Source: CAXTTV01 sp964247295 (GTDB taxonomy: Bacteria > Chloroflexota > Ktedonobacteria > Ktedonobacterales > Ktedonobacteraceae). Taken from it: a stretch of DNA of 19,109 nucleotides. Position numbers and translations under genes: made by a program. The notes under the pieces are model-generated. The model searched no databases. It was not told the DNA's origin and saw nothing but the letters and a program-made list of their open reading frames with translations. Of this stretch, positions 1 through 7,244 are shown one piece after another. Location: assembly GCA_964247295.1 (NCBI GenBank), contig CAXTTV010000087.1, positions 1-19,109 of the forward strand, in the 5' to 3' direction. Each line of letters begins with the position of its first letter. The first letter of the stretch is position 1.

Positions 1-15
1 TCTTAACAGAGATGC

Positions 16-44
16 TTGTAACTCGTATCCTTTACTGGTATGAT
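16..44 (+). promoter_or_regulatory. Sigma70-type promoter of the AIM24 gene
   Basis: A -35 hexamer TTGTAA at 16-21 and a -10 hexamer TATGAT at 39-44 are separated by exactly 17 bp. A TG dinucleotide sits one base before the -10, making it an extended -10 element. Transcription would start near position 51 and leave a leader of about 87 nt before the gene at 138. The 11-bp string TTTACTGGTAT overlaps the -10 and recurs at 109-119 just before the ribosome binding site, so it could be an operator or a coincidence. Seen in sequence; use is inferred. Confidence 0.5.
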
Positions 45-137
45 CAACGCGTTGGCCCCGTCCCTATGGATCATATGGGTGGTTTGTCATTTGTCCATCT
101 CTAAGATTTTTACTGGTATCTGAAGGAGGTCTCTTGC

Positions 138-1118
138 ATGATCTGTCCTCGCTGTCAAAGCCAGGTTGCTGATGGCACCAAATTCTGCGGCACCTGTGGC
201 TATGCTTTTACATCCGGCCCCGGTGTTTCTTCGCCTTCAAATCCATATAATGTCTCGCCCCCACCACAGGCTGATCCTGGAAGTTACATTCCACCTAACC
301 AATACGAGGAGTATGGCAATAGCGACTTTGGGAACTCGGTTCCTCGGCCTGAGGCCCACAACCCTAAAGGACCGATCCGCGTTGGAGATTTGACGGTAAA
401 GATTGATGGAGAGCTGGTCCCGGTTGTCGACATTATGTTGGGCAATCAATTGTCAATCTATTTCGAGCATCATATTTTGCTCTGGAAGCATCCAGGTGTG
501 CAGCTTGGCTTTATGTCGTTGCAGGGAATGGCCCGTCGCTTTTTCGCTGGCATACAGATTTTCCTGACACAGGCTCAGGGGCCAGGAAATATTTCCTTTT
601 CCCGTGACTCGGTGGGACAGATTGTAGCCTTGCGGCTCCAGCCTGGCCAGATGGTGGAGGTACGTGAGCATCAGTTCCTGGTCGCGACCAGCAACGTCTC
701 CTATAACTTCACCTTTATGCAGGGGGCTGCCAACATCTTGTTCAGTCGAACCGGCCTGTTCATAGATCAGTTCACGGCCCAGCAAAGTGAGGGATTGGTC
801 CTGCTACACGGTTATGGTAACGTGTTTGAGAAAACGCTGGCACCGGGAGAAACGCTGGACATTGAGCCGGGAGCATGGCTCTGGAAAGATCCTTCGGTCC
901 AGATGACGGTCACAACCGTAGCAGGCTCGCAACGGGGTGGTGGCATTTTTGGCGCGATCGCTGGTTTTATGTCTGGGGCCTCGATCGTCCTGAACCGGAT
1001 GGTGGGGCCGGGACGCATTGGTATTCAGTCAATGACCTATCATCCACCAGCCGCTGAAGGAGCCCAGCAGGCAGGCGGAAGCAGCAACTTTGATATCGGC
1101 AGTATGTTTAATCAGTAG
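138..1118 (+). CDS. Zinc-ribbon plus AIM24-family protein
   Basis: This is a two-part protein. Residues 1-22 form a zinc ribbon with two CxxC knuckles (C3/C6 and C17/C20). A Pro/Gly/Asn-rich linker runs to about residue 78. Residues 84-303 form an all-beta AIM24-like domain, related to the TRAP-like fold, rich in Gly and aromatic residues. The yeast family namesake works at the mitochondrial inner membrane, but bacterial members have no settled function. There is no signal peptide; short hydrophobic glycine-rich stretches (about 267-285) may touch membranes or mediate oligomerisation. The start is firm because GAAGGAGGT ends 8 nt before the ATG. It is monocistronic, with its own promoter and a terminator hairpin shared with the converging MEDS gene. 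Family assignment is good; cellular role is unknown. Confidence 0.85.
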   Translation: MICPRCQSQVADGTKFCGTCGYAFTSGPGVSSPSNPYNVSPPPQADPGSYIPPNQYEEYGNSDFGNSVPRPEAHNPKGPIRVGDLTVKIDGELVPVVDIMLGNQLSIYFEHHILLWKHPGVQLGFMSLQGMARRFFAGIQIFLTQAQGPGNISFSRDSVGQIVALRLQPGQMVEVREHQFLVATSNVSYNFTFMQGAANILFSRTGLFIDQFTAQQSEGLVLLHGYGNVFEKTLAPGETLDIEPGAWLWKDPSVQMTVTTVAGSQRGGGIFGAIAGFMSGASIVLNRMVGPGRIGIQSMTYHPPAAEGAQQAGGSSNFDIGSMFNQ

Positions 1119-1137
1119 TTTCGCGAGGTAAGGATAT

Positions 1138-1176
1138 CCAAAAAGCCCATGCAAAGAACAGGCATGAGCTTTTTGG
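1138..1176. terminator. Bidirectional terminator hairpin
   Basis: An inverted repeat pairs 1138-1152 with 1162-1176, with one mismatch and a 9-nt loop. The outer stem is CCAAAAAGC/GCTTTTTGG, so either strand reads a T-run in the 3' arm. It lies between the stops of the plus-strand AIM24 gene and the minus-strand MEDS gene and can serve both. Confidence 0.75.
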
Positions 1177-1202
1177 ATGAGTGAATATGGGCATATATAG
1201 GC

Positions 1203-1856
1203 TTAATGCCCCTGATTTTGATCGTTTTTGTCTTTGTTGATCCTGAGGATCTTCAGCATATACTGTTCGGAGTTCAGATAGTAGGGGTTGCGCTTAATAT
1301 ATTTTCCGACGACCGCGATCGGATGTAGCTTCAGCATCTCGACTACCAGGCTCGGTAATAGCTTACTGTGATCGTAGTGCATCAATGCGATAATTGGTGC
1401 ATTTTGGAACGTAAAGACCGCGTCAGCGGCGGCCTCATATTTCAGCACCTGTTCGGGAGTGGCAACATCTTTTGTCAACCAGGTCATATCGATAGAGATG
1501 CGGACCGCCTGCCAGCCTTCACGGAGGGCCTGAGCAATAAACGTCTGGTGCGAGGAAAGCAGGAAATAGGGGTCGAAGCGTTTTCCATTCGCCAGAAACA
1601 TCTCGCGTTCATCTATCAGCACCAGTTGTCCATCCGCGATAATCTTATCTACATCAACATGAAGCTTTTTCAGCTCATCGCGCAGTTCTTCTATCTGGGC
1701 TGGAGCGGCAGCAAAAAGACACTTCTCTTTGAGCGAGAGCCCGACCCGTAGTAACTGCGCCGTCACTCCTGGTATCTCACTAACCTTACTATATAGCTGA
1801 CAGATATGTGAGCCAGGGGGGATGCGCTCCGATTTACCTTCGACCCTGAGATCCAT
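1203..1856 (-). CDS. Stand-alone MEDS-domain sensory protein
   Basis: This is a 217-residue protein covered by a MEDS domain (named for methanogen/methylotroph DcmR sensory proteins, related to the KaiC/RecA fold). Recognition rests on the early SHICQLY motif (His17 from the chosen start), the KEKCLF strand, the amphipathic helix, the DGQLVLIDEREMFL segment and the later MTWL segment. Family members usually precede a helix-turn-helix or kinase domain; none is present, so this may be a free sensor or a partner protein. I chose the ATG at 1856: GGAGGT lies 7 nt upstream of it, whereas the upstream in-frame TTG (1871) overlaps that ribosome binding site. It is the last gene of a NUDIX, membrane protein, MEDS run and ends before the shared terminator. 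Ligand unknown. Confidence 0.75.
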   Translation of the reverse strand: MDLRVEGKSERIPPGSHICQLYSKVSEIPGVTAQLLRVGLSLKEKCLFAAAPAQIEELRDELKKLHVDVDKIIADGQLVLIDEREMFLANGKRFDPYFLLSSHQTFIAQALREGWQAVRISIDMTWLTKDVATPEQVLKYEAAADAVFTFQNAPIIALMHYDHSKLLPSLVVEMLKLHPIAVVGKYIKRNPYYLNSEQYMLKILRINKDKNDQNQGH

Positions 1857-1877
1857 TGCTACTACCTCCAAACAATG

Positions 1878-2189
1878 CTATCGCTGATCCTCGCGCGGAT
1901 GCTGCTCCTGCTGAGCGCGCGAGTTCCGGTTAGACATCTGTATCATAAACCAGGCCTGAATACCGAATAGTAGGGAGGCCCCAAAGAACACAATGCACAC
2001 CCAGAGCACCGTTTTCTGCACCGACGCATGCGCGATCAACCCCCAGACCAGGGTTAACAGAGCCATCGGCACCGGGAAAAGTAAAATCCAATTGAGGATC
2101 AGCCGGGAGATCTCACCCCTGGTTGGGGTCTCTTCCCATGATGGAAAGAGCAGGCTACCAAACAAAGAACGTTGTTTTGGCCTTTGCAT
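1878..2189 (-). CDS. Small two-helix membrane protein, unknown function
   Basis: This 103-residue protein has a basic N-terminus, two hydrophobic helices at about residues 30-53 and 61-83, and a polar C-terminus rich in Gln, Arg and Glu. It has no cysteine pair, catalytic motif or recognised domain. It starts 4 bases after the NUDIX stop and ends 21 bases before the MEDS start, so it is almost surely co-transcribed with both. A purine-rich AGGAAGGA lies about 14 nt upstream of the ATG, rather far for a ribosome binding site, so translation may be coupled to the NUDIX gene. The hairpin topology (both termini on one side) would suit an anchor or partner for the downstream MEDS protein, but that is speculation. 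Confidence 0.6.
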   Translation of the reverse strand: MQRPKQRSLFGSLLFPSWEETPTRGEISRLILNWILLFPVPMALLTLVWGLIAHASVQKTVLWVCIVFFGASLLFGIQAWFMIQMSNRNSRAQQEQHPREDQR

Positions 2190-2193
2190 ACCG

Positions 2194-2733
2194 CTATTTG
2201 TGTCCTTCCTGCTTTCGGCTGCGTAACCAGCATTGTAATATATCTTCGGCCTGGTATAGTATGTTCACTTCATTTTGATATGTCAGATGGCGCGTGGCTT
2301 CGGATATGGGAAACCAGGCGACCAGATCATATTCGTGATCATGTTGAGAGATATCGCCTCCGATCGCCTCGAACAGAAAATGTCGAACCTGCTTGTGATA
2401 GCGCACATTGTCGCGTATAAAAGAATAAGAGATACTGCCAATAGAAGCGACAAGTCGCACCTCCAGCCCGGTCTCCTCGCGAACCTCACGGGCCGCTACC
2501 TGCTCAATGGTCTCGCCTTCCTCGGGCGTGCCTTTGGGCAGGGTCCAGATCCCGGCATGACTGCGACCCACCAGGGCGACCTCGGCTGATACTCCTGCCT
2601 GCTGATTGCCTGGCTCCCATAATCTCTGCTCTTTTAGATGCGCCAGCAGGCTATCCTCTGTGATGTGCAGTGGAACAAGACGAAAAACCACTCCACCCGC
2701 AGAATACGCCCGCGTCGTTCGATATCGCTCCAT
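2194..2733 (-). CDS. NUDIX hydrolase
   Basis: The protein has 179 residues. It carries a complete Nudix box at residues 68-90 (G-x5-E-x7-REVREETGL), preceded by the usual AGGVVF strand at 12-17 and WTLPKG at 63-68. The REVREE glutamates bind the divalent metals that hydrolyse a nucleoside-diphosphate linked substrate. The sequence resembles the MutT/Ap4A hydrolase-like group more than NudC or ADP-ribose types, but substrate cannot be assigned. Between the first and second strands it has an insert of roughly 20 residues (about 25-48) beyond the compact family core. It is the first gene of a three-gene minus-strand run. The ATG at 2733 has only a weak GAAG upstream. Confidence 0.88.
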   Translation of the reverse strand: MERYRTTRAYSAGGVVFRLVPLHITEDSLLAHLKEQRLWEPGNQQAGVSAEVALVGRSHAGIWTLPKGTPEEGETIEQVAAREVREETGLEVRLVASIGSISYSFIRDNVRYHKQVRHFLFEAIGGDISQHDHEYDLVAWFPISEATRHLTYQNEVNILYQAEDILQCWLRSRKQEGHK

Positions 2734-2863
2734 TGCTTCAGATGTCTACCCTCTCTGCCAACCTGATCTCAGTTATACACTATACAACAAATTGTACAGG
2801 CTGTGTTCTGAAAACGCGGTTGCCATGATTGGCGGCTCGCTTTTCTCCTTATGCAAAAGAATG

Positions 2864-2883
2864 GGCGCGACCGTTGTCGCGCC
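2864..2883 (-). terminator. Hairpin terminator of the methyltransferase operon
   Basis: A perfect 7-bp GC-rich stem (GGCGCGA 2864-2870 with TCGCGCC 2877-2883) has a 6-nt loop. On the minus strand it lies about 50 bases after the methyltransferase stop and is followed by a moderately T-rich stretch (CATTCTTTTGC). The T-tract is interrupted, so efficiency is uncertain. It separates this operon from the NUDIX gene, whose promoter must lie between here and 2734. Confidence 0.55.
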
Positions 2884-2933
2884 GCTTTTCTCGTTATTAC
2901 TTCAGGGAAGTATAGCGAAAGCTGTTAGGTGTG

Positions 2934-3923
2934 TCAAGAGAGGGCTTTCCGGATCGCTTCCAGGTTTTTAGCTGGAGTTTCTGGCGCGATGGCGCAGCCG
3001 GGTGCCAGCAGGAGACCGAGTCCTCCAGTCATTTCAATGGCCTGGCCTACCTCATCCTGAACCTGCCCGACCGAGCCTTTCAACAGGGTTTCGCGTTCGT
3101 TAATCCCTCCCATGATGGCTTTGCCAGACCGTTTCTGCCCTTCGCGCAATGTGGGATTCCCCTCCTGGTCCGCAGCCCAGCTCAGGGCCTGGACGGGGTA
3201 GGGGGCCAGCAGATCAAAAAAGATGTTGCTACCGCAATTGTGCAGGACGTTAAATTTGCTCCGACTCTTGATGGCGTCCCAAAATTCTAGATCGTACTGC
3301 TCGCCAAACTCCTGGTACAGATCTGGTGTGAGCAGATTAGAGCTGGCCCAACCATTGGTGGCATAGAAGATCCCGCTGGCCCCCTGTTCTAAACAGGCGA
3401 TGGCGAAGTTAATGAAGGTCTCGGTAATCACTCTCAGGGCGTTATGCAGCGCCTTGCGGTCCTCTTTCATGGTGAGCAGGATCGGCTCGGTCTTATCGCC
3501 GGCCAGTTGCTGGGCGACACCCAGGGGGCAGAAGATGGTTTGAATAAAGTGAGCTTCAAAGCCCATGGAGTGATTGATTAGTTGCAGGGCCTTAAGTTGC
3601 TCTCCCAGGGCTCCCTCATCTGGTTCCAGTGGGCGGATGCGCCGCCAATCAGAGGCATTGTTAATAGGCGAGCGTTCGGTGATAGGTGGCTGCTTTTTTG
3701 AGCCTGAGGGTCGGGCTTTCACTCCCCAACCTTCGACATGGTATGATGCCCGTGGGTTTACTTTCAAGAAATCCCAGTCGTAGCGGCTGAAATTTTCTAC
3801 CATTGCTTCCACCAGCGCCTGTACCTCCCATTCTCTCTGATAATCATGTCCCCACATGCTTACAGGTATGCGGTCTACTGCTTCACCACGTAACGCTGCT
3901 TCGACTCTCTCTTTTTTGTTCAT
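2934..3923 (-). CDS. UroD-family zinc methyltransferase (MtaA/CmuA-like), not HemE
   Basis: This 329-residue protein has the uroporphyrinogen decarboxylase (URO-D) barrel fold. It lacks the N-terminal RQAGRY-type segment whose arginines bind uroporphyrinogen in HemE; here that region reads RIPVSMWGHDY (19-28). It carries the H-x-C...C arrangement (H228, C230, C310) used by MtaA/MtbA to bind zinc and activate a thiol methyl acceptor. I therefore infer a methyl transfer or related role rather than heme synthesis. No corrinoid protein or activator gene is nearby, so the methyl donor is unknown. The ATG at 3923 has AGGAAGG about 10 nt upstream and overlaps the stop of a 29-codon ORF (ATGA), suggesting translational coupling. 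It appears to be the last gene of the kinase/regulator operon. Confidence 0.8.
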   Translation of the reverse strand: MNKKERVEAALRGEAVDRIPVSMWGHDYQREWEVQALVEAMVENFSRYDWDFLKVNPRASYHVEGWGVKARPSGSKKQPPITERSPINNASDWRRIRPLEPDEGALGEQLKALQLINHSMGFEAHFIQTIFCPLGVAQQLAGDKTEPILLTMKEDRKALHNALRVITETFINFAIACLEQGASGIFYATNGWASSNLLTPDLYQEFGEQYDLEFWDAIKSRSKFNVLHNCGSNIFFDLLAPYPVQALSWAADQEGNPTLREGQKRSGKAIMGGINERETLLKGSVGQVQDEVGQAIEMTGGLGLLLAPGCAIAPETPAKNLEAIRKALS

Positions 3924-4009
3924 GCTGTGTGTCCTTCCTTGTTGATCTCTGGCTTGTAATACTGCCAGCCGGGCAGCATCCTCTGATTAGAGAAAAGGCG
4001 ATCATCCAT
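3920..4009 (-). CDS. 29-codon ORF coupled to the methyltransferase
   Basis: A short ORF reads ATG (4009-4007) through 29 codons to TGA (3922-3920). AGGAG lies at 4020-4016, 6 nt before the ATG, an ideal ribosome binding site. The TGA overlaps the methyltransferase ATG in an ATGA junction. The product begins MDDRLFSNQRML and has a central GWQYY segment and a polar tail; no domain is recognisable. It begins 34 bases after the response regulator stop, too close for an obvious separate promoter. It could be a leader peptide that delivers ribosomes to the methyltransferase, or a genuine small protein. Support is the strong start signal plus the exact stop/start overlap; conservation is untested. 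Confidence 0.5.
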   Translation of the reverse strand: MDDRLFSNQRMLPGWQYYKPEINKEGHTA

Positions 4010-4043
4010 AATCAGCTCCTCTCCCTTATGCACTACTGGTTTA

Positions 4044-4763
4044 CTATTCCTCTATCTCTTTAAAGCGATAGCCCAGGCCGCGCTCGGTGAGAATATATTT
4101 GGGGTGGGCTGGATCGGCCTCCAGCTTTTGTCGAAGATACGTTATATAGAGTCGTAAATAGTGTGCCTCATCTCGGTACTCTCGGCCCCAGACCTTGGAG
4201 AGTAGAGTCTCGTGGGTCAAGAGCCGCCCTGCATTGCTAACAAGATGGTAGAGAAGTCGATACTCGGTGGGACGTAGCACAACTTTATGGCTGTGGGCCC
4301 AGACCTCGTGTCGAGAAAAGTCGATTATAAGATCTTTGTCCACGATAATCTCTGTCTTACGCGCCGGCGATGGCATAAACGAGCGACGCAGCAGAGCCCG
4401 GATACGTAGAGACAACTCTTTGGGGCTGAAAGGCTTCGCCATATAATCGTCGGCACCAAGGTCTAATCCGTGAATGCGATCTGTCTCACTCTGGCGCACC
4501 GTCAACATAATCACTGGTACGGTTGAAACCTCGCGGATCGCTCCCAGGGTTTCAAATCCATCCATCTGGGGCATCATAACATCCAGCACTATGAGATCGG
4601 GCAGGTGCTCGCGCAAAACTTCCAGCGCCTCCCGCCCATTTTCCGCCTCCAGCACCCGGTACTGTTCTATCTCCAGGTTCAGTCGAACAAAATCCCGGAT
4701 GCGGGGCTCATCATCGACGATGAGTATCGTCATATCTCGTTGATCAAAAACATCTTTCTCCAT
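4044..4763 (-). CDS. OmpR/PhoB-family response regulator (KdpE-like)
   Basis: This 239-residue protein has an N-terminal receiver domain with acidic pocket D17/D18, phospho-acceptor D61 (in LDVMMP), T87 and K110 (AKPF). A C-terminal winged-helix DNA-binding domain covers about residues 140-236. The recognition-helix region HYLRLYITYLRQKLE and the ending YILTERGLGYRF resemble KdpE, but there are no kdp genes in view and the target is unknown. The ATG at 4763 shares its A with the TAA of the kinase gene (TAATG). No ribosome binding site is evident, so translation is probably coupled. A second in-frame ATG (M11) fits the receiver start equally well. It forms a pair with the upstream kinase; the downstream micro-ORF and methyltransferase probably share the transcript. 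Confidence 0.93.
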   Translation of the reverse strand: MEKDVFDQRDMTILIVDDEPRIRDFVRLNLEIEQYRVLEAENGREALEVLREHLPDLIVLDVMMPQMDGFETLGAIREVSTVPVIMLTVRQSETDRIHGLDLGADDYMAKPFSPKELSLRIRALLRRSFMPSPARKTEIIVDKDLIIDFSRHEVWAHSHKVVLRPTEYRLLYHLVSNAGRLLTHETLLSKVWGREYRDEAHYLRLYITYLRQKLEADPAHPKYILTERGLGYRFKEIEE

Positions 4764-6346
4764 TAAAAAACCACCATCGGCAACTGTGCCCGCTCCTCTC
4801 TAGGGAGACTAAACAAGAACGTTGAGCCCTGACGCAGCATACTCTCAACCCAGATGCGCCCGCCGTGAGCCTCAACTATCGCACGACAAATAAAAAGTCC
4901 AAGGCCTGCTCCGGGTCGTGAACGGGTCATCCGCCCCTCGACACGCTGGAAGCGATCAAAGATCTGCTCCTGGTCCCGTATGGAGATCCCCATGCCGGTA
5001 TCGCTGATGCTGGTGATTACCTCTTCGCTACTGGCACGACAGGCAACGACGACAGTTCTGCTTGTCGGCGAATATTTGATTGCGTTATCCAGAAGGTTTA
5101 AAAGCACTTCTTCAATTCTGTCTCGATCTGCCATCACATGTGGCAGATGAGCGGGCAAGTCCATCTGGATCTCAAAGTCGGGAGCTCTAGCCTGCAAACG
5201 CCGGGCGACACTCTCTACCAGGGCGGTTAAATCCAGAGGAACCACCTCCATTTGTAAGCCACCGGCCTGAATACGCGAGGCATAAAGCAGATTTCCCACC
5301 AGCTTATTGAGCCGATCCGCTTCCTCTTCAATGGCCCCCAAGCGTTTTTGCAAAGCCTCTGGCTCCAGCACAGCATCGGTTCGCGCCAGTGTTGAGGCAT
5401 ACCCTTTGATGATCGCGATCGGGGTCTGCAATTCATGTGAGACCACGGAAATAAAGGTTGAGCGCTGTTCCTCTTGTTCTCGCTCCCAGGTGATATCACG
5501 CATATTCAGGATACCGCTCATCGGCTCCCCAGCAGCATTCCGAACACAGGAGGCTGTTACAGCGACCTCAAAACGCTCACCATCGCGCGCGACAATCACC
5601 ATTTCACGATTGGTTACTATCTGCCCGGCGAAGGCTTGCATAATCGGCGATCCAATCAGGCCCAGATCGTTTCCCAGCCGATCTCGCGGGCGTAGTACCT
5701 CATAGTAGAACCTGCCCAATACCTCGCTCTCGCGCCAGCCGGTTAACCGTTCCATTGCCGGATTAAAGTCGATAATCCGTAGCATCCGATCAACGGTCAG
5801 GATACCTTCAGAACTTTGTTGAAAGATCGCGGCCAGTCTTTGTTGCTCTACCCTTAAGGTCTGAACTCGTAGTATTGAGCGGAGGCTGATTGCCAGATGG
5901 GACAGGAACAGACCGATATCTCCCGATATCTCTGACCTGCTTTCCAGCCAGGTGTCACGGCTTGCTGGATGAATAAAATAGAGGAAACCCACAATGCCTA
6001 CAGGATCGGCTATAAATGCAGCACAAAGATCAAATACTGTATTCTGAACGTCCATCTCATCATAACATAAACCCAGACGACTCACCAGATCTTGATCTAG
6101 TCTCTCCCTCACCATTAAATGTTGTGAGTCTGGTCGAGGCATCCGCTGAGCCAGATCGAGAAACAAGGATTGGTTTATCGCGATAGGGATGTATTCTGTA
6201 TATTCAAGCATACTTTGAGGATCGAACACTTCATTGGAAACAATGAAGATGCCGGCTTCCCCTCCCAACAGCCGAACCGCGCTTCCGATCAGGAGAGCCA
6301 GTTGATCGGCTGAATCTACCAGTTGCTGTACCCGCGACCACGACAT
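4763..6346 (-). CDS. GAF-PAS sensor histidine kinase
   Basis: This is a 527-residue soluble kinase with no membrane segment or signal peptide, so it probably senses a cytoplasmic signal. Residues about 10-160 form a GAF-like domain. Residues about 165-290 form a PAS domain (ILTVDRMLRIIDFNPAMERLTGW) with its PAC extension. The HisKA helix holds H304 in SHELQTP. The HATPase domain shows an N box (N417, N421), DTGMGI (449-454) and GAGLGL (479-484). All catalytic motifs are intact. The ATG at 6346 has GGAG 6 nt upstream. It is the first gene of the putative kinase, regulator, micro-ORF, methyltransferase operon and diverges from trmD across 104 bp. The signal sensed cannot be read from sequence. 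Confidence 0.93.
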   Translation of the reverse strand: MSWSRVQQLVDSADQLALLIGSAVRLLGGEAGIFIVSNEVFDPQSMLEYTEYIPIAINQSLFLDLAQRMPRPDSQHLMVRERLDQDLVSRLGLCYDEMDVQNTVFDLCAAFIADPVGIVGFLYFIHPASRDTWLESRSEISGDIGLFLSHLAISLRSILRVQTLRVEQQRLAAIFQQSSEGILTVDRMLRIIDFNPAMERLTGWRESEVLGRFYYEVLRPRDRLGNDLGLIGSPIMQAFAGQIVTNREMVIVARDGERFEVAVTASCVRNAAGEPMSGILNMRDITWEREQEEQRSTFISVVSHELQTPIAIIKGYASTLARTDAVLEPEALQKRLGAIEEEADRLNKLVGNLLYASRIQAGGLQMEVVPLDLTALVESVARRLQARAPDFEIQMDLPAHLPHVMADRDRIEEVLLNLLDNAIKYSPTSRTVVVACRASSEEVITSISDTGMGISIRDQEQIFDRFQRVEGRMTRSRPGAGLGLFICRAIVEAHGGRIWVESMLRQGSTFLFSLPREERAQLPMVVF

Positions 6347-6392
6347 ATACTGCTCCAGAATGTTGGGAAAGTTGAGAATAGAGCGCGATGGC

Positions 6393-6422
6393 TTGCAAGA
6401 ATTCAGGCGACGGTGTTATTGT
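6393..6422 (+). promoter_or_regulatory. Candidate trmD promoter
   Basis: TTGCAA at 6393-6398 and TATTGT at 6417-6422 are spaced by 18 bp, upstream of the trmD start at 6451. The match is imperfect and the leader would be only about 20 nt. It lies in the 104-bp region shared with the divergent kinase gene, for which I found no convincing promoter. Confidence 0.3.
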
Positions 6423-6450
6423 AACATAAAAATCGGGAGATATTGCCGCG

Positions 6451-7176
6451 ATGCACTTCGATATTTTTACACTGTTCCCAGAAATGTTTCGGGGGCCGCT
6501 AACCGAAAGTATTCTGAAAAGAGCCCAGGAGCGCGATCTACTTTCGTTCGCGCTCCACAATATTCGGGATGCGACCACCGATAAGCATCACGTTGTCGAT
6601 GACTATCCCTATGGTGGTGGGGCTGGTATGGTCATGAAGCCCGATCCAATTTTCGCGGCGATTGAGGCTATCCATCGGGGGGGGCCGATTATCTATATGA
6701 GCCCCCAGGGCCGTCTCTTCAACCAGCAGATCGCGCGCGAACTGGCAGGGAATGAGCGGATCACGCTGCTCTGCGGGCACTATGAGGGGATCGACGAGCG
6801 GGTACTGCAACATCTGGTTACCGACGAGATCTCAATTGGAGATTATGTGTTGACCGGTGGGGAGCTGGCGTCTATGGTGGTTGTGGACGCGGTGAGTCGC
6901 TTGCTACCGGGGGTTCTGGCTCTGGACTCGCCGGAAGAGGAGTCGCATAGCGCCAACCTGCTGGAGTATCCGCAATATACGCGCCCGGCTGAGTTCCGGG
7001 GCTGGGAAGTGCCTGAGGTGCTGCTTTCGGGCCATCACGCGAATATTCGTGTATGGCAGCGCAAAGAGTCGTTGCGTCGCACGCGGCAGCGGCGACCAGA
7101 TCTTTTTGCGCGTATCGAGCTCTCAAAACAGGATCTCAAGCTGCTCAAAGAGATCGAAGCCGAGGAACAATCGTAG
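6451..7176 (+). CDS. trmD: tRNA (guanine37-N1)-methyltransferase
   Basis: TrmD uses S-adenosylmethionine to methylate N1 of G37 next to the anticodon, which prevents +1 frameshifting. The protein has 241 residues, a normal length, and starts at the canonical MHFDIFTLFPEMF. Trefoil-knot SAM motifs are present: SPQGR (84-88), GHYEGIDER (109-117) and SIGDYVLTGGE (128-138). YPQYTRP (173-179) is also typical, and R150 matches the catalytic arginine. At the position of the catalytic aspartate of enterobacterial TrmD this protein has Glu164, in a loop one residue shorter, by my hand alignment. GGGAG lies about 12 nt before the ATG. It is usually found with rpsP, rimM and rplS; here it is alone, divergent from a kinase and convergent with ftsK. 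Confidence 0.96.
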   Translation: MHFDIFTLFPEMFRGPLTESILKRAQERDLLSFALHNIRDATTDKHHVVDDYPYGGGAGMVMKPDPIFAAIEAIHRGGPIIYMSPQGRLFNQQIARELAGNERITLLCGHYEGIDERVLQHLVTDEISIGDYVLTGGELASMVVVDAVSRLLPGVLALDSPEEESHSANLLEYPQYTRPAEFRGWEVPEVLLSGHHANIRVWQRKESLRRTRQRRPDLFARIELSKQDLKLLKEIEAEEQS

Positions 7177-7244
7177 GGAGGTTGCTTGCGAGTCTGCTGG
7201 GAAAAGGGAAAGCGTTTCCTCTGGAGAGAAGGATAGTCGAATGG

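Noticed and set aside
2772..2800. Promoter of the NUDIX gene around 2772-2800 (minus)
   Set aside because: TATAAC and TATAGT strings are present but no combination gives a convincing -35 at 16-18 bp, so I left it out although a promoter must lie in this interval.
2934..3923. HemE (uroporphyrinogen decarboxylase) assignment
   Set aside because: The HemE N-terminal arginine motif is absent and a zinc H-x-C...C site is present; no other heme genes are adjacent.
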